Positions 44,282-55,288 of a stretch of 64,000 bases of DNA are shown one piece after another. Under the pieces are notes generated by a model. That model did no database searches. It saw only the letters and a list, made by a program, of their open reading frames with translations, and had not been told where the DNA came from. The first letter of the stretch is position 1. Each line of letters opens with the position of its first letter. A program made the position numbers and the translations under genes. The stretch is from Takakia lepidozioides. Lineage: Eukaryota > Streptophyta > Takakiopsida > Takakiales > Takakiaceae. The stretch spans positions 69,316,001-69,380,000 of the forward strand of contig CM060733.1 of NCBI GenBank assembly GCA_030704615.1, in the 5' to 3' direction.

Positions 44282-46092
44282 CTACAGAAGATACAAGACG
44301 TTCCTTGCATACATTCTGCATTGTGGGGATTTTGGGGGGGTGGGCATTTCCATTGCATCCATTTGCTCGGTCTTGCATCCATTGCATCCATACTTTGCAT
44401 GTTATAGGGGGGGCAAGTACCATGGCCTTGGCGAGCAGTAGGCCATAGTACTTGCAGTTTGCCCCCTGCACCTTTCACCCACATGCAAGCTGGAAATAGT
44501 TGGGCATCCAAGTGGGGCTTGATGCAAGTGGGTTCAAGCCCCACTTGGGTGCAGCTGCATTGTTGGTTCACACAATTGTACCAACAAGGAGCTTTGCCTC
44601 TCAGGTCATCATTTGCTGCCTTATTGGTCACCAAGTTTCCATGAAAGTCCACAACTTTCCATTGAATGAGGTTTTCTCCTACATATGATTTTTTGTGGGC
44701 CTCATTCTTGTTGTGTAACCGTTAGCACTCATCGTACTACACCTATGCAAAAGATGGGATTTTTTTTTAAATTTTTTTTTGAACTTTTCATCTTTGCTAC
44801 TTTGGCACACTTCACATGAAGAGTGTAGGAAGTTGAAAAGAAACTAAAGCTTGAGTGCCCTCACGCTAGACCACATGTGGTTTGTGGTCTACATGCATGA
44901 TTTTAGTTGGACTTCAACCTTTGCATGCATCCTATGCATGTTGCCACTAAGCTTGGGGAACAAGAACGGAGTGAAAAAAAGATCGTTTAGATCTCTAAAT
45001 ATAACACCTAATTATACTCTAGTTGTGGACGTTTATGGACCTTTTGTGGAACCTAAAATGAACATTTTTGGACTTATGTGAATACTTGTGGATAGGATAT
45101 ACACCATTGTGGACTTTTGAGATTTTGGATTCTGCATGGAAAATAATGGAAATGGCTGGAAAACTTTAATACCCACTTTGGACACTTTTGGAAGGCGAGG
45201 GTACTACCCGGGAGGCAGCGGGGACAAGGAGGGTCCAGTGGGCCCCACGTGGGCCAGAACCCAGGCCCTAAATTCTAGCGATGACGGAAGGTCGGAAGCT
45301 AGTTTAGCGTGGAGCAGGAATAGGGTGCCATAGTGCCACATCATCGTCGCCACGTTTCGTCGCCACATCATCGTAGACAGGTCATCGTCGTCGTCAATTT
45401 CTTTGGAATCTGCCCGGACGGCCCGCGCGAAATAGGCCAGTAGAAATCGCCGCGCCAACGTTTTTGGAACTGCAATGCCTAGATCTTGATCTTCTTGAAC
45501 TGCAAGAGCTCTGCGTTTTCCGCCATCGTTCACCTTGCAAGCACAGGCATGGATCGAGTGTGGGTCCAGATTCATCCAAAAGGGCCGGATTTCACGCTCC
45601 AAATTACCTATGATTCGAAAAGACAACAAATGGGGAGGAGTTTCTTGCAGACGGAATCGGAAGCTTTCACTCGTGATTGGGTGGGAAAGAAGAAAAGTGC
45701 AGCTTAGATTACACCTTACTTCCTTGTTTCAGACCCGCACAGTGAGTCTCCATGATTGATTTTCCATGAGCACGAAGGGTATGTCAGGTTGTGTCTGGTT
45801 GCAAAAGTCCCACATCTGCTTGAAGCTAAACCCAAGTTTCAAACCTAATCTTACATTGACTAGATTGTAATTGTTGTCTGTCTGCCATAACCTCCCTATA
45901 AACCCTAGAAATTGTGATCCCTTATCTGAACTTCAAGGAGTAATTGGCCGATCTGCCCTCTTTTGGGGGATTTCAATGGAAATTAATTAGAACGGATTGT
46001 TCCCCTTCAGGGTTCGTCCATCTGAATTCCTAGAAGTGCGAGGAAAAGAGATGAGGGGGAGGGAAGGAAAGGATGGACCAATGAACACACCA
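44282..46092. other. No convincing gene
   Basis: Contains an inverted repeat at 44,508-44,548, T/A-rich simple sequence (44,760-44,790), and a short plus frame at 45,550-45,705 (DRVWVQIHPKGPDFTLQITY). The start of that frame faintly recalls the N-terminus of the transposase at 52,334 (MDSRVWVNVYF), but it is too short to assign. Confidence 0.35.
44508..44548. repeat. Perfect 15-bp inverted repeat with 11-nt loop
   Basis: CCAAGTGGGGCTTGA and TCAAGCCCCACTTGG flank an 11-base loop. The right arm with its upstream bases (GGTTCAAGCCC) fits a pol III B box, and TGGGCATCCAAGTGG 33 bases upstream is an imperfect A box, so a tRNA-derived SINE head is possible. Confidence 0.6.
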
Positions 46093-46233
46093 GGGATGGT
46101 CTCTGCTGTAACAGAGCAAATGAAATATGTCGTGAATCAAAGCGACAAACCATCAATGCTGAGGATGTGCTCAAAGTTGTTGAGGAGCTAGACTTCACTG
46201 AGTTTTGTGAGCCCTTGAGAGCTGCACTTGCAG
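46093..46233 (+). pseudogene. Histone-fold exon, POLE3/DPB3-like (NF-YB family)
   Basis: In the frame with codons at 46,101, 46,104, and so on, the plus strand reads ANEICRESKRQTINAEDVLK and VVEELDFTEFCEPLRAALA. This is the alpha2-loop-alpha3-alphaC part of the histone fold of DNA polymerase epsilon subunit 3 (plants: NF-YB-like DPB3). The run ESKRQTINA-D/E-DV is characteristic of POLE3 rather than of canonical NF-YB. It is bounded by a possible acceptor (ACACCAG at 46,086-46,092) and a GT donor at 46,234. Neighbouring exons were not found: upstream frames do not give the alpha1 helix. It is therefore a lone exon, either captured by a transposon or the relic of a decayed gene. Confidence 0.65.
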
Positions 46234-46244
46234 GTGTGTATGGT

Positions 46245-46246
<2 letters not shown>

Positions 46247-46302
<56 letters not shown>
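46247..46302. repeat. (CT)n microsatellite
   Basis: About 28 uninterrupted CT units, 14 bases after the donor site of the histone-fold exon. Confidence 0.97.
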
Positions 46303-46304
<2 letters not shown>

Positions 46305-46599
46305 GATGATTTGCAGTGATGACTTGAGAGTGGATTATTTGAGTTTTTTGTTCTATCTTTCCTTAAGGGGCAAGGTGCCAGATCCTACTCTAGTAGAAAA
46401 CCTTCAGGGAACACCTCAGAAGTTTGAAAAAGCCAAAAAAATCAACAAAGGCACTAGTCTTTCTCACACTTTGTGAGACCTATGGTCCCCTCAACCCGAA
46501 TCCTAATTCCGCTTGCGTCTCTTCCTCTGGGATAATTTCGGTGCCATTATTGCCCAGAATTCAGTTTTTCTATGACCTGGCCTGGCGGTCCATGAGCTT

Positions 46600-46806
46600 G
46601 GGCTCCAAGTCATGAGCGGACACTGGTACTTATGAGCGGAGTGCTTCCAGCATGAGCGCGGAAATCTTCGAAAACCTTCTCTTCTTATACTACTTTCGAT
46701 TATTTTATAGTTTTGGGCCCGAAAAAAATCTGCCAAAATTCGAAGTGTGTTACTTTGCGGCTCATGGGTGAGCCATGCCCGCTCATGAGCTCATGAACTC
46801 ATGGAA
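46600..46806. repeat. Cluster of CATGAGCGG-type motifs, both orientations
   Basis: CATGAGCGG or TATGAGCGG at about 46,613, 46,632 and 46,651 (variant ending GCGCGG), then the opposite orientation (GGCTCATGGG, CCGCTCATGAG) near 46,761-46,790. The same motif clusters at 54,712-54,955. Confidence 0.7.
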
Positions 46807-47388
46807 TAGCAACCCCCGGGTTCAAGATGACATCTGGTACAATTCCAGCTTTGACGATGTCACCATGGACCTCTTTCCCCTTTTCCAGAGCTCCCAGGCT
46901 TGCACACGCATTGCAAAAAAAAAAAAATGTGATGTGGTTGGGCTTCACCCCTTCGCACATCATTTGCTCATAGGTCTCCAAAGCCTCCATCCAGCACCCT
47001 TGCTGTGTATATCCTGCAATCATCGTACTCCACAACACCACATCTCGTTCAGCCAATACTGTCGAGCACTCCCTTTGGATCCTCGATGCACGCACATTTG
47101 ACATACATTTCCACCAGGGCAGTGTTCATAATGACATCGGGTACAATTCCAAATTTGATCGCCATGCACCTCTTCACCCTTTTCCAGAGCTGCCAGGCTT
47201 GCACACGCATTGCAAATGCACAGAAATGTGATGTGGTCGGGCTTCACCCCTTCCCCCATCATTTGATCATAGGTCACCAAGGCATCCATACCACGCCCTT
47301 GCTGTACATACCCTGCAAGCATCGTGTTCCACGTGATGAAACCACCGTGGATCCAAACAATGTTGTCCAATTTGTGTTGAATTGTTAA
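46799..47388 (-). pseudogene. PLS-type PPR protein fragment
   Basis: The minus strand carries two pentatricopeptide stretches: TWNTMLAGYVQQGRGMDALV, YDQMMGEGVKPDHITF and ACASLAALEKGEEVHG (47,330-47,170), then LWSTMIAGYTQQGCWMEALE, YEQMMCEGVKPNHITF and ACASLGALEKGKEVHG (47,045-46,860). This is the P-L-S pattern of plant organelle RNA-editing PPR proteins. Only about 190 residues remain. Frameshifts lie between the two stretches and no E/DYW end is present, so it is a gene fragment. Confidence 0.85.
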
Positions 47389-48590
47389 CTACACCACAAG
47401 CTGAATAATGAGAGATGACCTCATGAACTCAGAATGAACAGACACCATTGCCATTGTCAAAGAAATCAGTTCCCCTATGAAACTTCCACAGGTCCAAAGA
47501 ACATTGTTGGTCTACTTTCAAAGTTTCCACTGTCCACCAATTTTGAGACATGTATCTCTCCATCTTGTGCTTGTGCCTATTAGAGTTAAGTTTCCGGCGA
47601 ACTGTAATCTGCCACCATGGCAACACCATCCTCAAGCTCCCCTCTTGAATTTGCTTCCCCCTCTTTAGTGTCACCATCAGGCTTTCTCTTTCTGACCCCA
47701 CCTTTCCTTTTCGTTTCAGATTTCTTAGACTCATTATCTTTCCTGAAGCCTGCAAGCATCCATAACTGCTCAAGAACTTTGTTCTTTAAAGACAGTCTAG
47801 ATAAGTCATGCAAAAGGAAGATACAGAATGTACTCATGAGATGATGTTGTCATAGACCCTACGCCCAGTTTGGGTAGAACAAGAAGGAATAGACGCTACC
47901 TTTGTCAGGGGCTCACTCCAATGGTGGGACTTACCTTGGTATACATAGCTTTCCAGGTTCTCCTAGAAATCCCTTCACACGAGCATCAATTTGTTGTGTG
48001 TGAGCGGCCCAACAATTAGACCCCAACAAGGGCCAGGGAAGACATGCTAGAGTAGACATGTTTCGACTCGCCGACACTCATGGCACATACATTTTGATTC
48101 AGAAATCAAGTAGCTTCCCTGTGCCATATGGGGAATATACATGCTTGGATAATCTTCTGTTAAGGTTTTTTGCAATTCACTGCCAGTATGCTGGGACGTG
48201 TCCTTTGTCGTATGGATTGCTGTTTGCACAAGGTGCAGTATGCAAATGCTGGAATGTGCAGTAGGACCCTTCCCACTGGGACACAGAACTAGCAATCTTG
48301 TAAAGGCATCACATTTGTAGAACACTGACAATGTATTGGTAGCAAATTGGAGTCTTCTCATAAAGGTGGACGAAAACGCCAGGCTGGGCTGCGAAATCAC
48401 CACAAATTGAATGAAGAGCAGTAACAAGGAAGCATTATGCAGTATACAGACCAATAACGGCGCTGAAATAGGCCACAATGCCCGTGTATCTCCACACAAT
48501 GTATGCTTTCCTCGGATCCATTAATAGACATAACCAAAATAAAAAAAGCATGCCCATGCAATTCACGGCCAAAAACCACATTCTCATGTA
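47389..48590. other. No convincing gene
   Basis: A minus-strand frame at 47,837-47,586 (ESKKSETKRKGGVRKRKPDG) is basic and low-complexity and not recognisable. The rest has no frame of note. Confidence 0.35.
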
Positions 48591-48608
48591 TTGCGGCACC
48601 GAAATGCA
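48591..48608. repeat. Half-palindrome near the 3' end of transposase copy 1
   Basis: TTGCGGCACCGAAATGCA, a decayed GGYRCC palindrome 110 bp past the transposase stop codon. Confidence 0.5.
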
Positions 48609-48721
48609 CCTGGAGCCATGGCGGTGCGGCACCACCAAGTGTATAATTCCTCACAAAAAAATAGGATGCAAGAAGATGAATGTAATATAATTGCCACTTT
48701 CTCCTTCCCGAATGTGGAATG

Positions 48722-51700
48722 TCAAGCAGTCCGACCTGTATCCTGCCGTAGGGCCTTGTGCAGCTCGTTGAAACTCAGTGTTGGAGCATGGATGAAGACG
48801 TCCACTGCGGATATGCAACTCATGCGCTTCAGAAAAATATAATAAAGGTGTTTGCAGGGGACGTATGTTGCATTCTTCGATTCCATAACAAGGAAGTCCT
48901 CACAGTTGCAAGCTGGGTATTGAGAAACCGTGATTGCATACACGACACTGCGCGCAGCAGACCCGGCTGTTGACAATTGAAATATGTGCCCCATCCCGGG
49001 GTGAGGAACATCCCTGCAACCTTGCACTATGCAGGGCATTGCAAGAGCGTTGGTCATCCTGGTGTCGTTCGCCTTTGTTGGTGGCCGCCGTCTTTTCAGT
49101 TTCCCCCACCGATGGGTGGGCCAAGCTGCTGGGTCACCCACCGGTATGCGGGGCGAGCTTCTCGTGGGAGGAGGATGACGACGAGGAATTGGATTTCGTG
49201 GAACGTCTGTCCTCTCCACCAGTCGAAACCCTGCACTTCCTAGAGCGTCTGCCTCCTCCAGGGTAAGATCTGTACCAGTTGCCACAGGCCAGATTGCTGG
49301 TGGTTCAGGCATGCCTTGTATACCATACTTAGGCTTGCCGAACATACACGACATGATGTCGTGCCTGCAGAACCAAAACTCCTTCAGTGTGGCCTCCACA
49401 AACTTTGCGCACACAAATCTCTTTGTGAAGCAAGGGGCAGGCACATCGCCCTGCGGGCTCCTCCGAATCATCTCATTGCATCTCTGGTTGGTGTCGACAC
49501 GAACAGCACAACATTTGTCACGAAATGACGGACGGGTCCGTGCAATTATCCACTGCGAGGCCGACACATCTCGCTCCACAATTGGAATGCTGTATTGGGT
49601 AACGATAATAGGAGCAACATGCTCATCCTCGGCATGTTGTCCCGAGTCTAGCAGCGATTCCATGGATGCTGCAGGAGAGGGGGTACGAGTCATGCTGGGA
49701 GGAGGCGTGGGACGCAACATCGTTGCGCCCCAAGGTTGAGTGCGGATGTTCATATCTGATCTCCATGAATCACCGTCGCCTCCGGGCATGTCCACAATCC
49801 TTCTCTTCACCGGCCGGCTGCGGACATCGCCCTCCAGGCAGTTCCCCCGACTATGTAACGACGTTGACCTTATTGTTTCCCGCAATGCAGCAGTCCATTT
49901 TTTGGGATCGGTCGAACGACACGCCGCCCTCATCAGCATCTCTTGCCTGTCTGGTCCGATACCCCATTGCTTTCCTCCCAGAAAATGGTAGTAACGAGAT
50001 TGTTGCATGATGGCCCTCACAATATCTTCTGTTGTTGATGTCAACATGTCAACGAGATGTGCCGCAGAGGAAGCAAGCCAGGAAGAGTGCACCGATTCGG
50101 CGATGTTTGTTGTCGGCATATCCGTGTCATCCTCCAAGCTCATGTCCTGTTGAAGGAAATTAGAAATGTCACTTATTGTGGAGAATGTCCAAGCACAAAA
50201 CAGAACAATTGTCAAGTACATAAATGTGTTATCTGTCTCATGTAGTCTCCAAACTGGCGGAATCTATAGTGCCACCACGCAAGCCACGTTTGCAGTTCTG
50301 GCTGATCTTTCACATCCACTGCCCCTGAAGACACCCACCAGGCGCGTATGGTTGCAAACTCGGTCTCCGCCTCGTTGATGGAATTCGCATTTTTCCACGC
50401 AAGGCACATACTGATATGATCCTGCCGGTGGCGTGACGCCACGAACCTTTTCGTGTTTTGCGTCAAACTTTGCATGAAGTGGAACCCGCAAGATCTCTCC
50501 TTACCTTCCATTGGAGTCTTTGGGTCGTCCCCATATACCCTCCTCACTGCAGCCCAGTTCGCCTGGGCATTGTCAGCCATGAAGCCCCTAAAATCAGGAG
50601 GGGGCAACTTCGCTCTCGCCATTTGCTCATTAATTCCGCGCCACATATGCAACTCCGAATCTATGTCTTCTCCTTTCATTTTGCAGATAGCAATGGTCAT
50701 CAACTTTCTGCAATGTGGGTCGTACACATGTGCCCCTATTGTCACCCAATCGTGGTTGATAATTCGCCTGATGTGGTCGAACATGACCCAGCAATTTGAG
50801 AGGTCTCCACTGGTCATCCGCTTCACCAAATCGACACCGCTCCCCGGTCCGCACGTTGACATCTTGAATATAAGGCACCTGTCCATCTCTGAGCCTTGAC
50901 CAGGGAAGAAGCTGTCCTGGATGAAGTCGTAGCCACATGTGCGCTTCACTTCCAAGATGGAGTGCATGTCTGATCCTCTTCCGATTCGTTTCTTGCAGCC
51001 GACAATGTGGTTCCTGACATTGGGGCTGCACACATGGGAGACAGCTTCCAGCAGCTCCTTCATGTCCCCCTCGCCCAGCTTCTCTCTTGTGCTTCCGTCC
51101 TCCGACATTATTCTGTCAATTGCAATTCTATGTGCGGATGCGAACTGTATCTGCTTTGGTTTTGCTCCCGGCCTGAACCTCACCTCCTCCTTGATAATAT
51201 CGTGGGCTTGTTGAAAAGCGACTCTGCAATTGCCTCTGGCGACGGGGTGGTCATGCTTTCCGATGTGAATGCATGCTCTGGTGCACGCTGGGCCAACGGT
51301 CCCGACGTAGTACTGCTTGGCGTTGCACACTGCCATACACGTAGGGACTGCGTTGCAATGGGCACAGTTGAACGTCCCTGCAGGCCAAAATAGGATCGAC
51401 GAATTGCCAATCCAGTCTGTCTCATTCCGGGTGCCTTTGCTCGTGTAATGGTAACATGTGCTCGAGAAAAACATTTAAGATGCCTAACACACAATACATA
51501 TCTCACTCGAACTCCGTCACCCAGGTTGGACGATGAAGTTTTGGTGACACACCAAGGGTGGCCGTCATGTTTCCTGTTCATTCCTGCCAGCATGCCGTCT
51601 GGGCCTGCGCCTGCCGGCACTGGAGGGAACTCGTAGATAGCATTCCCATCTACAACTTCAGGCAAAGTTTCCACAGAATGGATTGGAGTTTTGTCATAAT

Positions 51701-52334
51701 CAAGCCTAAGAAGGTCACTGGAGCGGGAACCCGCTGTCTTCATCCTCCGCAATATGTCCATTACTGAGCAGACGGAAGTTGAGTCGGAGGGTGTGTGCTC
51801 ATTGTTTGCCGACTTCTGAAGACTCCTAATGACGGACGACTTCGAAACAAACGATGGAAGGACCATACAGTCTTCATCGTCACTGGATAAGTCGTGGACG
51901 ACTGTTTCCCTGTTTTCCTGGATTTTCCTTTTCACATATTTGGGCTTCTCTGCTTGTGAAGAGGTGCCCACATCTTTCATGGCAGACTTCACATCTTGCA
52001 CGCCAGACCCTCTTGTGGAAGGATGATCAACCAAGTTCCAGCGTGGGAACTCTTTAGGCATGATTTCACCAATTGCACTGTATCGGATGGATTCAGAAGC
52101 TGGGAGCCGCCACTCTTTGCCCTTTCCGAAATCTGCATGCAGAATGACGGCACTTTCCAGAAAATTTCCATAAGCATCCTTCGTCTCCTCTTCCAAAAAC
52201 ACCGTTCCAAGGCGGAGCTCGAACTTCACACACAAGTACTGCTCAGTGACAATCGCAAATCCTTGGTCGCAGGGTATTTTAGCTTTCAGAGAATCAGGAT
52301 GGAAGTACACGTTTACCCAAACACGGGAGTCCAT
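48722..52334 (-). pseudogene. MULE-like SWIM-finger transposase, copy 1 (palindrome family B)
   Basis: Start chosen at ATG 52,334 (MDSRVWVNVYFHPD), the point where similarity to copy 2 begins. Exon 1 runs to 50,233 and exon 2 from 50,146 to the stop at 48,722. Order: N-terminal domain (VTEQYLCVKFELRLGTVFLE), acidic linker, a Cys/His finger (HPWCVTKTSSSNLGDGVRVR ... CAHCNAVPTC ... CIHIGKHDHP, FLYWCH/GCM-like), and a catalytic-core candidate (NCWVMFDHIRRI; TIAICKMKGEDIDSE; GFMADNAQANWAAVRRVYG). A second Cys/His region follows (CCAVRVDTNQRCNEM ... FWFCRHDI), then a C-terminal SWIM finger (CNCEDF ... CKHLYY, about 48,848-48,910). The SWIM finger after an RNase-H-like core is typical of MULE transposases; the DDE residues are inferred. 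A 1-bp deletion near 51,465 breaks the frame. The intron donor (50,232) reads AT, where copy 2 has GT. Confidence 0.7.
50147..50232 (-). other. Intron of transposase copy 1 with AT donor
   Basis: 86 bp, placed by comparison with copy 2. It ends CAACAG before GACATGAGC. The donor is ATAACA instead of GTAGGC, so normal splicing is doubtful. Confidence 0.6.
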
Positions 52335-52582
52335 GTTGAAGACGGCAACTCTCGGTACGCTCCGCAGCGAAGTCCTGCAATGAGAAGAGTGTGTCCTACA
52401 TAAAACCACAATCATTTTATGGATGATTCTATATCCAACAGGATGGGTGATCAGTGCACGTATGGATGAAGGTGTGTACCGTACGTTACAAATACGGATG
52501 ACCACAACAAGTTCACATCGGATATTTGGTGCCTAAATTGTGATGTACCACTAGTTGGGCTACAATAAATCATGCCTTCTCA

Positions 52583-54266
52583 TGGATTTCGGCACCGAAA
52601 TCTGGATGAATATCTCTGTCATGTAACAGATTTGGAAGCCAGGGGATGAATTCCGGCGACAGAAATCAAAATTTGTTCACCTCATGAAACTAAGTAAGCA
52701 CCCGACGGATGGATTTCAGTGCCGAAATTCGGATGAACATGTTCTTCATGAAATTGTTTCTGCACACAAGGGATGAATTTCGGCGCCGAAATACGGATGA
52801 ATGTGTTCGTGATTACAGTCATGATTCACCACGTGTCTGGATTTCGGTGCCGACATCCGAATGACATTAATCCTGAATCGACAGTAGGGATGAATTTCGG
52901 CGCCGAAATTCATCGTTCGCATGAGAAAAAAATTGTTGGAGGGACGACGTTGGATGAATTTTGGAGCCGAAATTCATTTTTATTTTTATTTTCCGACCCT
53001 AATTCTACTGTCCTGCGGAAATTTCATCGCCGAAATTCATCCGAAGTCCTCCCTTCATTTTTTTTTCCTTGCGACAGATGAATTTCGGTGCCGAAATTCA
53101 TCCAAGTCCTCGCTTCTAATTTTCTTTTTTCTTCACGAGCAATGAATTTCGGCGCCGAAATTCATCCAAGTCCTCGTTTCTAATTTTCTTTTTTCTTCGC
53201 AAGCAATGAATTTCGGCGCCGAAATTCATCCGAAGTCATCCCTCCAATTTCTTTTAAAGGATTGAGCGCTGGATTTCGGCGCCGAAATTCATCCAATGCC
53301 CTCCCTCCAATATTTATTTCTCTTTGAAATGGATAATTTCGGTGCCGAAATCGTCCTTACTGTCCGCAATGGGTAACTCTAATATTACATTTTCTATGCG
53401 ACGGATGAATTTCGGTGCCGAAATTCGACCGAACCTGACACTTACTTCTTGCTTCTGGATGATGTAATGTTCTGAAATTCGTTTGAAATAACCCATTCAG
53501 ATAAAGATAAAACGAATATTCTGCATTAAATGGAGAAATCGGCACATTCAACCCCTTATGTCTTACAAAAGGCCGTTATCGAATGACAAAAAGGGATATT
53601 TTTTCATGTTGGGGGAAAATTAATTGCATTTAAGCCGTTGTTTTCATTTGAAACTGACAGTATCCATTAAGTTGTCATTTTCCGCACAGGACGTTGCCGC
53701 ACATAAAGTATAATTCCGGCGCCAAAATTATACTAAACAGTCCATACATGGCAAGTCCAACAGGCATAGACAGCAACCGTGAGGGGCAATGATGGCAGCA
53801 AAGCGTAGCATGGTGCCGATTTTGTCTTCGCGCTGGATGTATTTCGGCGCCGAAATATGGATGATTTCACCTCGTCTACACGCGGACGGAGATATTCTTA
53901 ATGAATTTTGGCGCCCAAATATGGATGAAATGTGCCCAAGTGCAGCCGTCTCCACTGTCCCGGAATTAATTCCGGCTCCGATATCCGATTGACAGGTTTG
54001 CTCATGACGGATGAGGACCGGGGAAGCGATGAATTGCGGCGCCGAAATTCATAAGTTTGTGTATGAAAGCACTTGCATAGGATGAATTTCGGCGCCGAAA
54101 TTTCATCCGTCCGCTGATGAAACGTACCGACCCGACTGTTGAATGTCATAGGCAGGGGATTTTCATGGCGGTTGGGTTTCATGATGTGCGGATAGTTCAT
54201 TCAATGCCGGCTGCTCTGGGAACAGCATCCGGTGAACGGAACGGTATTTTGGCGCCGCAATTCGGA
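52583..54266. repeat. Palindrome array B
   Basis: About 20 copies of a palindrome with best form AATTTCGGCGCCGAAATT, often extended by GATG/CATC, at roughly 55-70 bp spacing. Cleanest copies are near 52,892, 53,079, 53,141, 53,204, 53,403, 53,840 and 54,080. Some have GGTGCC or GGCACC centres. There is a gap at about 53,420-53,710. The array starts 250 bp upstream of the transposase copy 1 start codon and ends 250 bp before a methyltransferase-family first exon, so it fills the intergenic space of a divergent pair. Confidence 0.93.
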
Positions 54267-54512
54267 TAAAGCGTCTTCTACTGGTGGCTTGAACAGGCAC
54301 GCGTCGTGTTTCAGTCCACTTCATCCGTGCGAACGTGTCAGGGGTCGCAATCTCTTCATCACCCATACGGCAGAAAGTGGTGGACGGTGGCAACGCTTCG
54401 GGAGACGTGGCTGCTTACACATCTGCTCGTGCACAGTGGTTGCATGTTCCACCGCTTCGCTCTCTCGCTCCTTGCCCTTCTGCAGTAACATTCTCCTGCG
54501 TTTCCTCTCCTT

Positions 54513-54671
54513 ATGCAGCATAGTGATAGCATAGAGTTTGTGGAAGGTCAGGCGACTCCGGCGCAGAGAAAAGGGACGCGGGATTTTGGGAAGCCGCCGA
54601 CGACACAACTTAAGCTCCGTCTCATGCAGGAAATGCAGACCTCGTTATCCGGAGACTCGGATCGCCCACCA
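54513..54671 (+). pseudogene. First exon of a ParB-methyltransferase family gene, truncated (family B)
   Basis: A 53-codon frame ending RKGTRDFGKPPTTQLK, LRLMQEM ... DSDRPP at a GTGAGAG donor in phase 0. Copy 2 (61,619-61,750) ends RKLYFGRRPMPKGRKQMRLQ ... TQATQPP, also CCACCA before GTGAGAG in phase 0. The shared R-K ... F-G-(R/K) ... R-L-x-x-E pattern, identical donor context and identical position just beyond a palindrome array make homology likely. No further exon of this copy is present; the sequence changes to CATGAGC repeats by 54,712. Confidence 0.5.
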
Positions 54672-54711
54672 GTGAGAGATTCGTGCTTCGCGGATGTGAG
54701 GTTTACTATTT

Positions 54712-54955
54712 CATGAGCAGAAACCATGAGCCATGAGCCATAAGCCGCATGAGCGGTGAGCCGAAGTCTAAGATACGCGGATTTCATGAGCGGACTCCTC
54801 CAAATTTGGAAATGCGGCAGATTAAACAAGTATTAAAATAATAGTTTTTTATTTGACCTTGCCGTTTTTGGACGTTCCAGATCATGTAATGCGGCGAAGA
54901 TATGTCGTCAGTAACAAGTCCGCTCATGGTTTTTTAGATCCGCTCATGGAAATAA
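54712..54955. repeat. CATGAGC(GG) repeats with inverted ends
   Basis: Direct CATGAGC units at 54,713-54,755 and a CGCGGATTTCATGAGCGGAC block at 54,777. Opposite-orientation copies (GTCCGCTCATGG, GATCCGCTCATGG) occur at 54,920-54,950. The outer copies form a loose inverted pair around 130 bp. Confidence 0.65.
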
Positions 54956-55170
54956 GTGACCGTGCAACGGGAAATCCAGTATACCACTGCAAAAGGACGT
55001 CGCACACTGGCCTGTATAGAGTATTCCGCGGTTTTACATGCCTTAACATTGGAATGAAGCTGACCCTTTTGCCGCGATTGAACCAATGGAGTCTGCACCA
55101 ATACAGTCTGCAGTACTTCACAATTCTGTCTTCTTCGGGTATTCGGCGGGAAATGTTTGCAACTGAACTG

Positions 55171-55288
55171 GGAAATAGGGTGCCGCATTAGGGTTCGCAC
55201 GTGCGAAATTTCGGAGCGGTTTGGTGTTGGCGAAGGCCGCCTCTGGGGGTACCTACGACGATACTTGGAAATGCGGCGCCGCATTTCC
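55171..55288. repeat. Family A palindromes at the 3' side of transposase copy 2
   Basis: A decayed copy at 55,171-55,190 and a perfect one at 55,267-55,288 (AAATGCGGCGCCGCATTT with GGA/TCC ends). They lie about 250 bp beyond the transposase stop, so family A palindromes bracket this gene on both sides. Confidence 0.85.

Noticed and set aside
48722-52334. Host FHY3/FAR1-type transcription factor
   Set aside because: The SWIM finger and core are shared with that family of domesticated MULE proteins. However, two decayed copies next to palindrome arrays, with frameshifts and a lost donor site, fit a transposon better.
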